Assembly: GCA_020055645.1 (NCBI GenBank)
Contig: CM034547.1
Location: 69,970,884 to 70,034,883, forward strand
DNA: 64,000 bases
Direction of reading: 5' to 3'
From: Tomocerus qinae
Lineage: Eukaryota; Arthropoda; Collembola; Entomobryomorpha; Tomoceridae
A program made the translations under genes and the position numbers. The notes beneath the pieces are model-generated. The model was not told where the DNA came from, made no database searches, and saw nothing but the letters and a program-made list of their open reading frames with translations. Positions 23,001 through 35,000 of the stretch are shown one piece after another. Within the stretch, counting starts at the first letter, position 1, and each line of letters opens with the position of its first letter.

Positions 23001-26000
23001 CTTCATCATAAAAAGCCTTTCCCCTCAACCTTCAGCCATTACGTCTTCTAGGTATTTATTTGTAATTTTTAATTCACTTCAGACTGGGGAGACAAACGCG
23101 TAGAAAACAAATTACCACTAAAGCGATTAAGGAATTTTTTAAAGTTTTATTTTAGTAGCAATGTTTTTTAGTTTCTCAGATGCAAGGCCGAGGCACTGGA
23201 ATCTAGAGTCTAGATAGAGTGCCTCAAATAACATAATACATGGTCAACCTTACCAAAGTGGAGTGCTACTGATAAAAGTTTTAGTGAACGGAGGAATAGG
23301 AAAAAGTTTTCAAGACCTTCAACAGAATTCTGACAATTTGCAAAGAGATGAAAACATTTTTTGTTTTAGTAAGCAAAAGTTTGTTTGGGCAAATACAAGA
23401 TGAACTTCTCTTTGTGCAGGTTCATTGACTAAAATAGTGCGTGGTTGCATTATTTCACTTGAGCCTAAAAGTTTTGTGTCATCACCATTCAGATGAAGCG
23501 TGCACTCACTGACCGCATGGAATTCGACTCAGCCCTCCTTTGCTTAGAGCACTTCAAGGCTGCGGAGGATCAAAGTGCTTTTTTCCATTAAGCACTGCAT
23601 TTCATTGGACTACTCTCTCTTTAACAATCCCAATATTAGTCCATAAACCGGGAGAGAATCACGAGAATGCTATTATGGGCATGGGTGCCTAAACACCTAT
23701 TATCCTAATTCCACATGCTGCAAAACTTGTACTACTTGCTCTACTAAGCACAGGAAAAGGCAATAACCAACCGTCTGTGTACAATGTCCTTAATTGTGTT
23801 TGTGTTCTATTTTTCCCAACTTCCGCTAGCTGCATTTTACAACTTCCATTCAACTCACACCACAATCATTTCCATACAGGAGCTTCCAGTCAGCTTCTAA
23901 ACGATTATGTGCAATTTAACGAATTTTGCAACTTTTTAACAACAGTCGTTTGTTTACTAACATTGCAAATCAAACCACTCAAGTAAATCTATTCTTTAGT
24001 TGGCTAGGCATGACGGCTTTATTTTCCTCAACTTCTACACCAAAATTTCGTTTCCGTTGAGCTGGTCGATCGGCTGAAAGGTGAAAGTTAGCTAGAAGAG
24101 AAAATACGATAAACTGAATTTTTGGCAACCATATGACTGTGTAATGATACGACTTTCAAGATTATCCTCCGAATATTATTTCTGGTAGAAAGGTAGAATG
24201 AGGTCCTTCTTCAGGGGTCGTACGTTTTTGAAACTTTCAACTTCAGCCAGTTTCATTTTATTTTCAATGACAGAAACTATCAAAGATATAATTAATAGGT
24301 AGGTACTACTACAGGCTTTGAAGAGGTTAGCATAATATTATTACGCTAGCCTTGGACATGTTCACTTGTATGTAATAATGTATACGTTGCATACATTCAT
24401 TACAGATGTGGGTTGATCGCCTACACACAATATGTAGTCTACAGATATTGAATGTACTTGTGTTAAATGCAAATTGATATACAATTTATTGCAGAATGTC
24501 GAACCAACTCGGGCGTAAGGCCCTGAGCATTAATCTATGATTGTAGGGCGGAAATTTTGTGATGTGGAAATGTCATACTGTCAACTAGCGTGGTCCAACA
24601 TTCGTTTGTATGGTACATGTGTGAGAGTTAAAAGTGTTATCCAACCACTATCACATTGTGTATGGTGACTTGATGACCATAATCCGAACTGCATTCTATG
24701 CCTAAGTATTCATGGAGTTTTGCTTTCGTTAGTAGTTCGCTATTGCTTTCGACTTTGTAGTGTAGGTTCTTGGTATCCGGAAAACTTGTATCTTCTACAT
24801 CTGATTTTCATACATGGGAGTAATGAGATTTAATTCATGCAAGGGGCGAGTTCATGCACTGGCAGATGAGATTTTCTATGTCTCATAATGGAGAGCGTGC
24901 ATTGATGTTGAGTTATTCTATGTATCAACGCGAATTTTAGTTTTGAAGTTCAGAAATTAGTCAACGCTTAAGTCAAGTAGAAATCATCCAGTCAATGAAA
25001 CGAAATTTTAACGAATGCCAACGGAAATTATTCCTTTGAGTATTATGGTACTAAAAAGCTAAATAATGTATTTTGGTATTTATGTCTGTACCAGGGCTTT
25101 TGAGAGTTTAGGATGCAGAACTATCAGCAACTGGTTCATTGGGATGTTTTGAAGGATAAAATTTGACTGTTTTCAAGATTTATTTATGAGTCAATTTTGA
25201 TTAGATTTTGAAAGTAATAACGTTTTTCTCTACTCTGGATGTACATATAATGTACGTAATCTTGCTGAATTGCTGACAAGTACTGACAGCTTATATCAGC
25301 TATTATAATAACATTATTTTGTATGTGTATGAAAATGGTTGACGTATAAATTGTATAATAAATAGATTATATAAAGTTCAGTATCATAATATGAGGACTT
25401 TTGACATTCACTAAAACTGTACAACAACCAACAGCCAGACTCATCTTAACTTAATCTTCAGATCACTTATGCAAATGCGTAAAATTTCCCAATGCAAATA
25501 TCGGTATCCAACTTCAAAACCTCCATTTACATATACGGAATCTCAACATCCTCGTATACGAGATAATATGTTACAAGGTCTCGTACATTTGAGTCGAGTC
25601 TGAGCAGAATCAGCGATTTTTCCATCACCAAAATAGCTAAGGGTCTATATAAAAACAGTGCAAAAGAAAGCAAGGTTGTCACTTGTATCTCTACTGTATA
25701 CACAAGTACCATACCACAAGCAGTGGAGACTAGAGAGTGTAAGAGGAATGTGCCATGGCCACTGAAATAATGATCTGATGATCAAAACTGAAGAGATAAG
25801 TTTGCATTAGACAGTCTTTGGGTTGGACGGAAATCATCTCGTTACCTACAATTGGACAAACTTTGCCCATTTCTACAACATTTGACTGAGGATCCCACTC
25901 TACATTCCAAACTGGCCCTTACGCATTGACATGCATTGCACAGCCAATCGTGCAACAGCCACAGCTCCTAATTTTAGTTGTCATCCTGGCCACACAGATT

Positions 26001-29000
26001 CAAGTAGGGCCACAAATCCCCAATACAGAAAAAACTCTTTTATTTGTAGTTTTTTGACAGACACCTAGCAGCATCAATAGTAAATCTGCTGTCCTAATAA
26101 AAACATTCCTCATGAATTTTCTTAGTTTTTACGGTATTACCTGTATCTAATACGATAATCTATAGGTACCTACTTTCCTCCAGTACCGTATTTCGTAAGT
26201 AGGAGACTCTGGGGAGCGGAAATGGCGTCATGTATTAGTCGTGCATAATATTCGTGCAAAGTGCAAAAGATCTCTAACCTCTTATTGTTTAATTTTTAGA
26301 ATTTTTTGATGTTTTGAGATTTCATTTTCTAGGAGAGCACTTGCCCCTCTAAAAATAGCGTTTCTTTCCGCTAGCGTCTTTAATGTGCGATTGCTCACAA
26401 CGTTACTACGCGATTATATGTACACAGGCTGATAGTAAAGTATAGATTATAGTTCAAAGTGTGCACCTTCCTACCTACTTCTACAGATAGAGGAAGTTTT
26501 CGAGGCGAGTTTAAATACGTTAACAATCACGTTTGCTTGCTGGAGAACTTTATTCCAGTCGACTCAATTCTCACAGCTTTCTTGGAAGCCCAAATAATCG
26601 AGTTGCAGAAACTAACAGATCATTCAGATGTCCGAATAGAGAACACGGTCGTTACTGAAACCTAAAAACTGTATGCAATACTCCGAAGAAGAGACAATGC
26701 TGTTTACGAATCAATTCTTTCAGAAATTGTCAAACTATTTCTCTTTAAACTATTACTCGTATATATCCATTGTTAAGGTGGGATGAAAACAAATACATGG
26801 CAGATGGTTAAACAAAGCATAGTTTAACCTTTAATGGTAATTTAAGTACCTAGAAATCGAATTTTTGCTCGTTATCAATCGCTGTAACTGAGCATGGTTA
26901 AATAAAGCATGAAATACTTAGAAACAGATATTTGCAGACTATGGTAGACATACTTGTGCGTGATTGGAAGCAAGAGGGAGGAAAGGCAACGATACGATGT
27001 CCTAATAAAAGGGAGAAAAAACCTTTGACGTCTTAAATATAGCATAAGCATTGTGTTACAAAAGGAAATAACAAACTGGGACCTACTAATAACGTTATGT
27101 AATTCAGCATCACCCTGTTCACTTTGCTTGAGTAAATTGACTTCGTTCCAAGTAGGATCTTTTTGAAAGACAAGATACGACTAAGGCAGGCAATGAAGAG
27201 AAAGCTGGAATGTCAAGGAAGTGCATTTTTTCCCTCTATAAAACATTTTCCTAGTTTTTCTAATCGGACTCACTCTCCATCTCTCACAACCTAAGCCAGC
27301 AGAGAAAATCTCGTTGCAATCGAACCGAAAAATCTACATGTACTAACAGATACGTGATAAAGAAAGAGGAGAAAGGCTCAGCCATCGACTAGGGAAATAT
27401 CTGAATAAGATATGTTGGAGGAGTCTTTGCTGTCTGCTCATCAGATGCTCACAACTCGGGTGGGAGACATTTTGGTCTCCATCCTGTACAATATGTTATT
27501 CCATCTAATGGCTTTCTTTAGCAGTCTTGTACAACAAAATCATGAATCATATTATTGCATTCAGTAAGCTTCAGTTATTATGATTAGTACCTACATGCAT
27601 CGTGTTTCATCATATTGGATCCCAAATGAACCAATAAGGCACAGACCAAGGAACTTCTTTTTGAGCTGGAATTAAAAACTTGTCGACAACATTTATAAGA
27701 TAACCTTTGAGTGTTACAGTAGACTAGTACCTCGCTACAGGTTTGAGTATTTAGGGCCCTAAGTATACAATTGCAGTATGGCCACGTTCAAGGTTATAAT
27801 AGCAGTCAAGGGAGAAATCTTGGGAGATGAAATATTTAATACGAGAATTACAAGGCATATGGCCTTTAAGAAAACACGAGTTTGGTATCGCCATGCGGCA
27901 GATAGCTGTTCTTGTTTGTTAGCACTTAATCCTCTTGTTTCCTACACTCAGATTTTATGTTCTCTTTGGACTAAGAATACCCTGAGTGCTTTCAGTTGCG
28001 AATGCAAATTGCCAAATCTTTATTCACCAGCCTCCCTTTCAATTCTCTCACTACAGCTCTCTTAGGAGAAAACACAATCACGTCCAGTCATTCCAAAACT
28101 TCAAATAATAAAATCCATGCTCTCTACATATACCTACTAACTACGAACATTATAATCACATATGCCCGCAGCAGCACTTACGGGCACTATTACTCACTGA
28201 AATAGAGGGAGGAGACGCCATATAAAGACGCATATTCGTGCCAAACCCAAAAAATAGGCTCTGTGTTGATTAGCCTTACAAAATAATATAAAAATCCTAA
28301 AATGCTCTATAATCATGAATTTTTTGGATTACGAAGAAAAGGGGGTTCCAGTGGGCTATAAAGTATAAATAAGGGGATTATGGATTTGTTGCTTAGAATT
28401 ACAAAAAGAATATGTATGTACAAAATGTACATATAATAATATAGACGAACATGTAATAACCAAAGTGACATATAACTGAATTGACAGGAGAAAGTCTGCC
28501 GTCACCTACTGAGTATTTACTTTCTTCTATTCTGTCATCTGTCGTTCAATCAAAGTACATTAAGTAAGAGCAAGAGTAAAATTATTTTTATTACTAAGTT
28601 ACGTACGTCCATAGAATTTAGGAAAATGGATATAAGTTGAGCGCAGGAAAGGCTCTGATTGACTCTTTAATTTCATTTTTCTTAAAAGATGTACAAGGGA
28701 AAGATTGAAAGAATTCAATAGAGAAAGTTGTCTTCCTTTCATTTTGAAATCTGTCCTGAAACTCCTTCAGGACTTACTTCAGGTAAACTAAAACTATGTA
28801 TTAACAAAGTAAATACGTTTAAGTTGGCTTTTCAATCAGCGAAGTAGTAGAAAGAATCTATATTCCTTCCTTCCATTTCTGCTTTGCAGTCTACCTATAT
28901 ATTTACTCTTCCGGGTCTTTTTATCATGGATTTCTGTGATGACAGATAGGATAGGAGCACTCTATAGAGTATTAGAATACTATAATATAATGCTAGTCTT

Positions 29001-32000
29001 AGTAAGAGCAATCAATTTGGGTAGGGATTTACGGGGCTGTAAAAGAAGTAACTTTGGCAGTAAAATAAAGTCTTTGGGGCAAGGGTACTATAGGCATTAA
29101 AACTGAGTACTGACGGCAGTAATATAAAGTACGAAAGGCAGTAGTGCGGGTATAAGTGGCTGTACCACAAAAATTATTGTATGTCTCATTGAAAAGCATT
29201 AATTAGAAGACTTAAGACTCCTTGAGCATACAAATGAATACAATTCAACATGATGTAGTGCGATGCAGCGATAATTTGCTATCTACTTTGCATCTGATAA
29301 GAAATTTAAGGTAATTCATTATTTCGTTGGAGTTGTGGTCAGACGGTCAGACTAGACACAGACGTGAACTCGATTCTTATACTTAGAAGACTCAGTTTTA
29401 GTGAAAAATGGCTTCCCAACTTGTTTATTCTTCCAGTTCTGACACAGATTCAGAAATTGAAAATAGTACCAATAATACCACGAAAAATACTAAAATCAAC
29501 TGGAAACTGGTAAAGAAATATAATACTCAAGAAGAAGCCTCTGAAGACATTAAAAGTGACTGGTCTATTCAATACAAAAACCATAATCAAGATAGCAAAG
29601 TGATATATTATTTTTGCAAAGACAATAAAAAGTGTCCATGTAAGCGAAAGCTTCAAGTTGATAGTGTTATTATTTTATTTTTGTTACAGCCACTACTACT
29701 CGTATTACTGCCTTTTGTACTTTATTTTACTGCCCCGAAAAATTAGACGTACTGCCTATAGTACCCTTGCCCCAAAGACTTTATTTTACTGCCAAAGTTA
29801 CTTCTTTTACAGCCACAAAATCATTAACCCAATCAATTTACTTAATACCTATATATTATATGTACTAGGCTACCAGTATAATTTTATTTGAAAGGTAAGC
29901 ATCTTAAAACCATTGGCTGAATTTATAGATTAATTGCAATGTACAATAATCCAGATGTTGTTATTTACATGTTTTTTTTCAAATTTCAAAAGATGCACCA
30001 AAGTGCCGCTTAATATTTTATGTAATATTTGGCTGTTCTTATCACACAAAGATACATAGATAAAATCGTCTATTTCTGGAAACTTAGGGAGGCCGGGCCC
30101 CGTCTCTGGATACGCGCTTGCATAGTTTAGTAGGTGCATTTATTGCTTTATCAAAGACGATGGTTTTATTTTGGCCTAACAGTACAAGGAGCCTACCAAT
30201 GCTGGTGAATATAATTTATATATATTTTTAACACATAAGAACACATGTAGGTATGAGAAACGACTTCACACCTGAATCTAGAAACTATTAGAAACGCTTT
30301 TTACAAAGTTGTCTACTCAACCTACCTCTGTCCACGTTAGTAAAGATCGACATTTTGTGACATTTTGTACTAAGAGCAACATGTAGTTACTAACATTTGA
30401 GTCACAAATGAAAATAAAAAAATAATTGAAAAGACGGCCAAGAGGCTAGGCCACAAAAGAGCAGTGCTAGGGTAAAAGTAGCATGTAAAAGGTAAAAAAT
30501 TTTAACTAATTTTCAGTTCCCGTCGATCACTCGTGCCACTGACAGTATTAAACAGTTTCCCTAGGTAGGAAAATCTTAAATTACAACTCACAATGACACA
30601 GTATTAACGGATTGTGAGTGATTGCAGCATGCGTTCGTATGTCTAGCTCGTCCACATGAGGTATATATGTCGTAGACTGGGAGGGAAAGGTGACTGGGAG
30701 GGATATAATATCCCTCTCCGACTAGGCAGGGAGAGATAGCTCTGTACCGCTAGCGGTACCGAGCCATGAGGTTTCCGACTGGGAGGGATATGTCGTAAAC
30801 GATTGATATGAATGATTCTATGTGTATAAGTGCCACAAATGTCGCAGATTTTAGGTTACTCTTATATTTATTCATTGTAATCATTATTTTCTATAATATT
30901 CATTAATATTAAGTATATTGCACTGCACTTTTTGAATCAGTCATAATAAAATCATAAATTATTAAGTCAAGATTGACAGTCAAATAGTTAAGTATGCTAC
31001 GCTGCTATAATTTTTATTAATACTTAACTATTTGACTGTCAATCTTGACTTAATAATTTATGATTTTATTATGACTGATTCAAAAAGTGCAGTGCAATAT
31101 ACTTAATATTAATGAATATTATAGAAAATAATGATTACAATGAATAAATATAAGAGTAACCTAAAATCTGCGACATTTGTGGCACTTATACACATAGAAT
31201 CATTCATATCAATCGTTTACGACATATCCCTCCCAGTCGAAAACCTCATGGCTCGGTACCGCTAGCGGTACAGAGCTATCTCTCCCTGCCTAGTCGGAGA
31301 GGGATATTATATCCCTCCCAGTCACCTTTCCCTCCCAGTCTACGACATATATATAGTGAGGAGATGGAGAAAGTAAAAGAGAAAGTGCTTACACTGTGCA
31401 GTGCACTGGACATGATTAGATCCGTTGAGGCAGGGAGTTGTCTCTCGTCGACTGTTGCCTGTGCCGGGAATGTTGGCGGAGCTCCACAAGACGCGTACAA
31501 TTCTGTAGTAAGCGAAGCTCATGAAAGCCAGCGGAATGGCGAAGAGGACGACGGTTCTCAGAATAATGTACATCATGTCTATTTCCGTGCTCCAGTTGGG
31601 GGCACACTGAGTGAAGTAGATTGTCACCGCTCGCATCTGTCTGGGCTGCGTCTCCAGCACAATCAGCTCTGGAATGTCTGCACACACCGCATCAAACAAA
31701 TCAACTCGCAATAATCTTCACTGTCAACAATAATGACACCAAACCCCCCAATGACTTTCACTCAGATTCCCTGCAAAACCCTTTCGCCACAAATATTTCT
31801 CTGCTATATACTTTCTCTAGATTCCATTTCGTACAGAAATATCAGTTGCGCACAAATTGCTCAGGTACTCAAGCATTACAACCACTGCAAAAGATGAGCT
31901 CCTTTTTAGTTAATGCACAGACGGAAGTGAGAAGCCAAAATTAGCCGTTTTTAAAGGAACATGACATACCGGGCTGGCAACTAGGATGTGTGGAAGGAGC

Positions 32001-35000
32001 ATGTTTATAACTGACTTCGATATCTGCTTGGATTATAAAACGTTTTGTATAATCGCTGCATTGAGCATGAGATGAGTCTTGTCAGTGGGGGCATTTTTTG
32101 ACTTCAGTTTACTCTATGAAAGAGGCCACCACCTACATTAATCGGGCAGCGGCATATATGAATCTTATGACATAGTATGCAGAGAGGTTCTGCGGTGTAA
32201 TGCTAATGCTCAGATCAGTGACAAATGCCCACCAGGTTTTTATGGCTTCCCATAGCAAACCATAACTAACCGAAAAAACCATCTTTACTCTACATAAAGA
32301 TAAAGTGGGGCATGCGCAAGGGATTCTTTCACATTCTTGAATAAATAAATGTTTGTATCTATGTCCGTAATATTTTGTAATTAATGAGCAAGGACTAGGC
32401 TATCAGTACTGAGTCCAATCAACGGTCTATGAAATTCGGGCCAATGCGCAGTCGCTAGAAATTTACTGATTTCAACATTTTCTAGCACACTTTATGTGTG
32501 CTAGGATTCAACTAGTATTATATAACAGCTTACTGATTACATCTGACAACAGATTTTCTGGTTGAAGTAAGGGAGTGGTTGCACAAATACCTAACAAAAT
32601 GTTTTTGTTTTAATTAAGTTAGGTAGGTTAGGTCTCTCGAAAGCGAGTCATGGCCCTGTGTATTCATGGCGCAATTTTTTAAATGTGTAACCACTGTCTT
32701 ATTTCAACTGATGATTTTCTAGATTGTATGAGGGCAAGCTACATTGGATGTTATGTTGGGTAGCTTGTAAAATGTGAGTGTCAAAATGATGATGGTCTGT
32801 AATTTCCGGTTTTTAAAGTTTTTACATTTTAGGTCAATAGATGCCCTGTCCCCGAAGGGAAGTGGCTTACGCAAAGAGCATTTTAATTAATATACGCCTA
32901 TTTTGCAACGATCAAGTCTACAGTTTACAAGCATGTGAATTGTCACTTCTTGGCTGGTATTCCATTTATTTAAAAGTTAGTTCATTATAGCTCTTGTCAT
33001 TCTTTAAATGCCACTCTTTAATTAATCTTATCTACTTTTTCCTGTTTCTTGTGTATTTCTTAACCCATCTGTGTAATTTAATGGGAAATGGGTTTGTCAA
33101 AGTGTGAGTATTTCGATACCTAACATGGAAACTTGGAAATGCAAGGAAATGAATTGAAAGGAAGAAGCTGAAGTTCTAATTAACACCAATGTCATTATTC
33201 TCGCAATGAATCAAAAGGTTGATAATTCATTGGAATTTTATTACTTCATTTGGAGAAAGACGTAAAATAAATTCTTAAAATTGGATGGTTTGTTGAATAT
33301 ACTTTTCAGCTAAAGTTTGAAATGTCAAATGTCACTCAAGTCAATAGGTACTCATTATTCTTGGAAACAATATTTGTTTTCAAAATTAATTTATTACAAA
33401 GTTCTGTTTCTACAAGAGGTCTTAATTATGTACGGCATGAAGATGAGAACCTTTTGTGAGACTCATTTCTTGATGAGCCTTTTTTGAACCAATTGTATTT
33501 TGACTTTTTAAGCCATTTGTGTTTTGACTTTTTAAGCCATTTGTATTTTGACTTTTTAAGCCATTTGTATTTTGACTTTTTAAGCCATTTGTATTTTGAC
33601 TTTTTAAGCCACTTGTATTTTGACTTTTTAAGCCATTTGTATTTTGACTTTTTAAGCCACTTGTATTTTGACTTTTAAGCCATTTGTATTTTGACTTTTT
33701 AAGCCATTTGTATTTTGACTTTTTAAGCCATTTGTATTTTGACTTTTTAAGCCATTTGTATTTTTAGTTTTTAAGCCATTTATATTTTTAGTTTTTAAGC
33801 CATTTGTATTTTTAGTTTTTAAGCCATTTGTATTTTTAGTTTTTAAGCCATTTGTATTTTTAGTTTTTAAGCCATTTGTATTTTTAGTTTTTAAGCCATT
33901 TGTATTTTTAGTTTTTAAGCCATTTGTATTTTTAGTTTTTAAGCCATTTGTATTTTTAGTTTTTAAGCCATTTGTACTTTGACTTTTTAAGCCATTTGTA
34001 TACTTTGACTTTTTAAACCATTTGTATTTTGACTTTTTAAACCATTTATAGTTTGACTTTTTCAGCCATTTTTATTTTTGAGTCATATAAGGCCATTTTT
34101 AGGTCTAAAGGACTTAGATATCTAAAATTATTTTGTGTTCGATGAAGAGTACGTTCCTTTAAATGACAAATTAAACACCATACTGTGAAATAAAATTGCA
34201 TTTTGAAACCCCCATAAATTGCATTTGTTACCATGTTGAAAGCCAAGGTTCGAATAACGATGATCTATCTACTATTCCCTAAAGTTTTTGATTTGAGAGA
34301 ACATTTATACGGTAAAGGATGTACGATAGAGAGAGAGAGAGAGCTGGCGAACTTACCGACGAGGAGCGATATAATCCAGATGATAAGTACAAGTCGTTTG
34401 GCCCTTGATGTGGTGGCTTTGAATTTGAGTGGATAGCAGATTGCATACCAGCGCTCTATCGAGATAACAGTCAACGTCAAAACGGACACGGACACGGAAA
34501 CCGTCTGTGAACACAAAACAATCAAGAAAATTAGCAATAAAAATACTAGCCAATTTAGGGATATTTATAAGAAGCATAATATTTTTAATATTGCGTATGT
34601 CCTTTCAGAACTCCATCATCTCTGATATGCGTGTAATTCCAAATTGAATCGCTTCAACTCAAACTGTTGGCACGTATCCAGAGTACTCAAAGGAAGTCGT
34701 CAAATGTGAAATGGGTAACTCGGTAACTTAAGTATGGGTCGTACGAGCCAAAAGGTAGTCAAAATTGTACTTTCACTTCCCCAATGTTAAACCCATATCT
34801 CCTTATTCGCACTTTCACCAGAATTTGGGTCAACTCAAATGAAATTTTGTTGTGCTGAAATTATGAGAATATTTTCTTAATCCTTTTCTTAAAGAGACGG
34901 TAGATAACCGTCTCTTTTCTCAACTACTTGTTTATACATATATAGCAGGCCACGAGACTGAGACATATTTGCCTTAGAGGCGAAATCAAGGCATACTCTA

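Larger units (their letters stand above)
14108..31392 (-). other. Receptor intron 3
   Basis: About 17.3 kb. It holds the palindrome at 30662, the MULE derivative at 29019, the hAT-like MITE at 14703 and the inverted-repeat elements at 15470-17045. From about 17.1 to 28.9 kb I see only AT-rich sequence, scattered short frames and one hairpin. Confidence 0.85.
31678..34356 (-). other. Receptor intron 2
   Basis: About 2.7 kb, dominated by the 24-bp minisatellite at 33488-34080. Nothing else recognised. Confidence 0.85.

Noticed and set aside
29930-30139. Minus-strand 69-residue frame
   Set aside because: No domain; it overlaps a GGATACGCGCTTG repeat-end fragment.
31364-31714. Plus-strand open frame of 116 residues over receptor exon 3
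   Set aside because: It is the reverse complement of a real, conserved exon. The minus strand carries the TM5 sequence.
33484-33678. Frame coding an eight-residue repeat (FDFLSHLY)
   Set aside because: It comes from a 24-bp tandem repeat in an intron, and a one-base slip breaks it.
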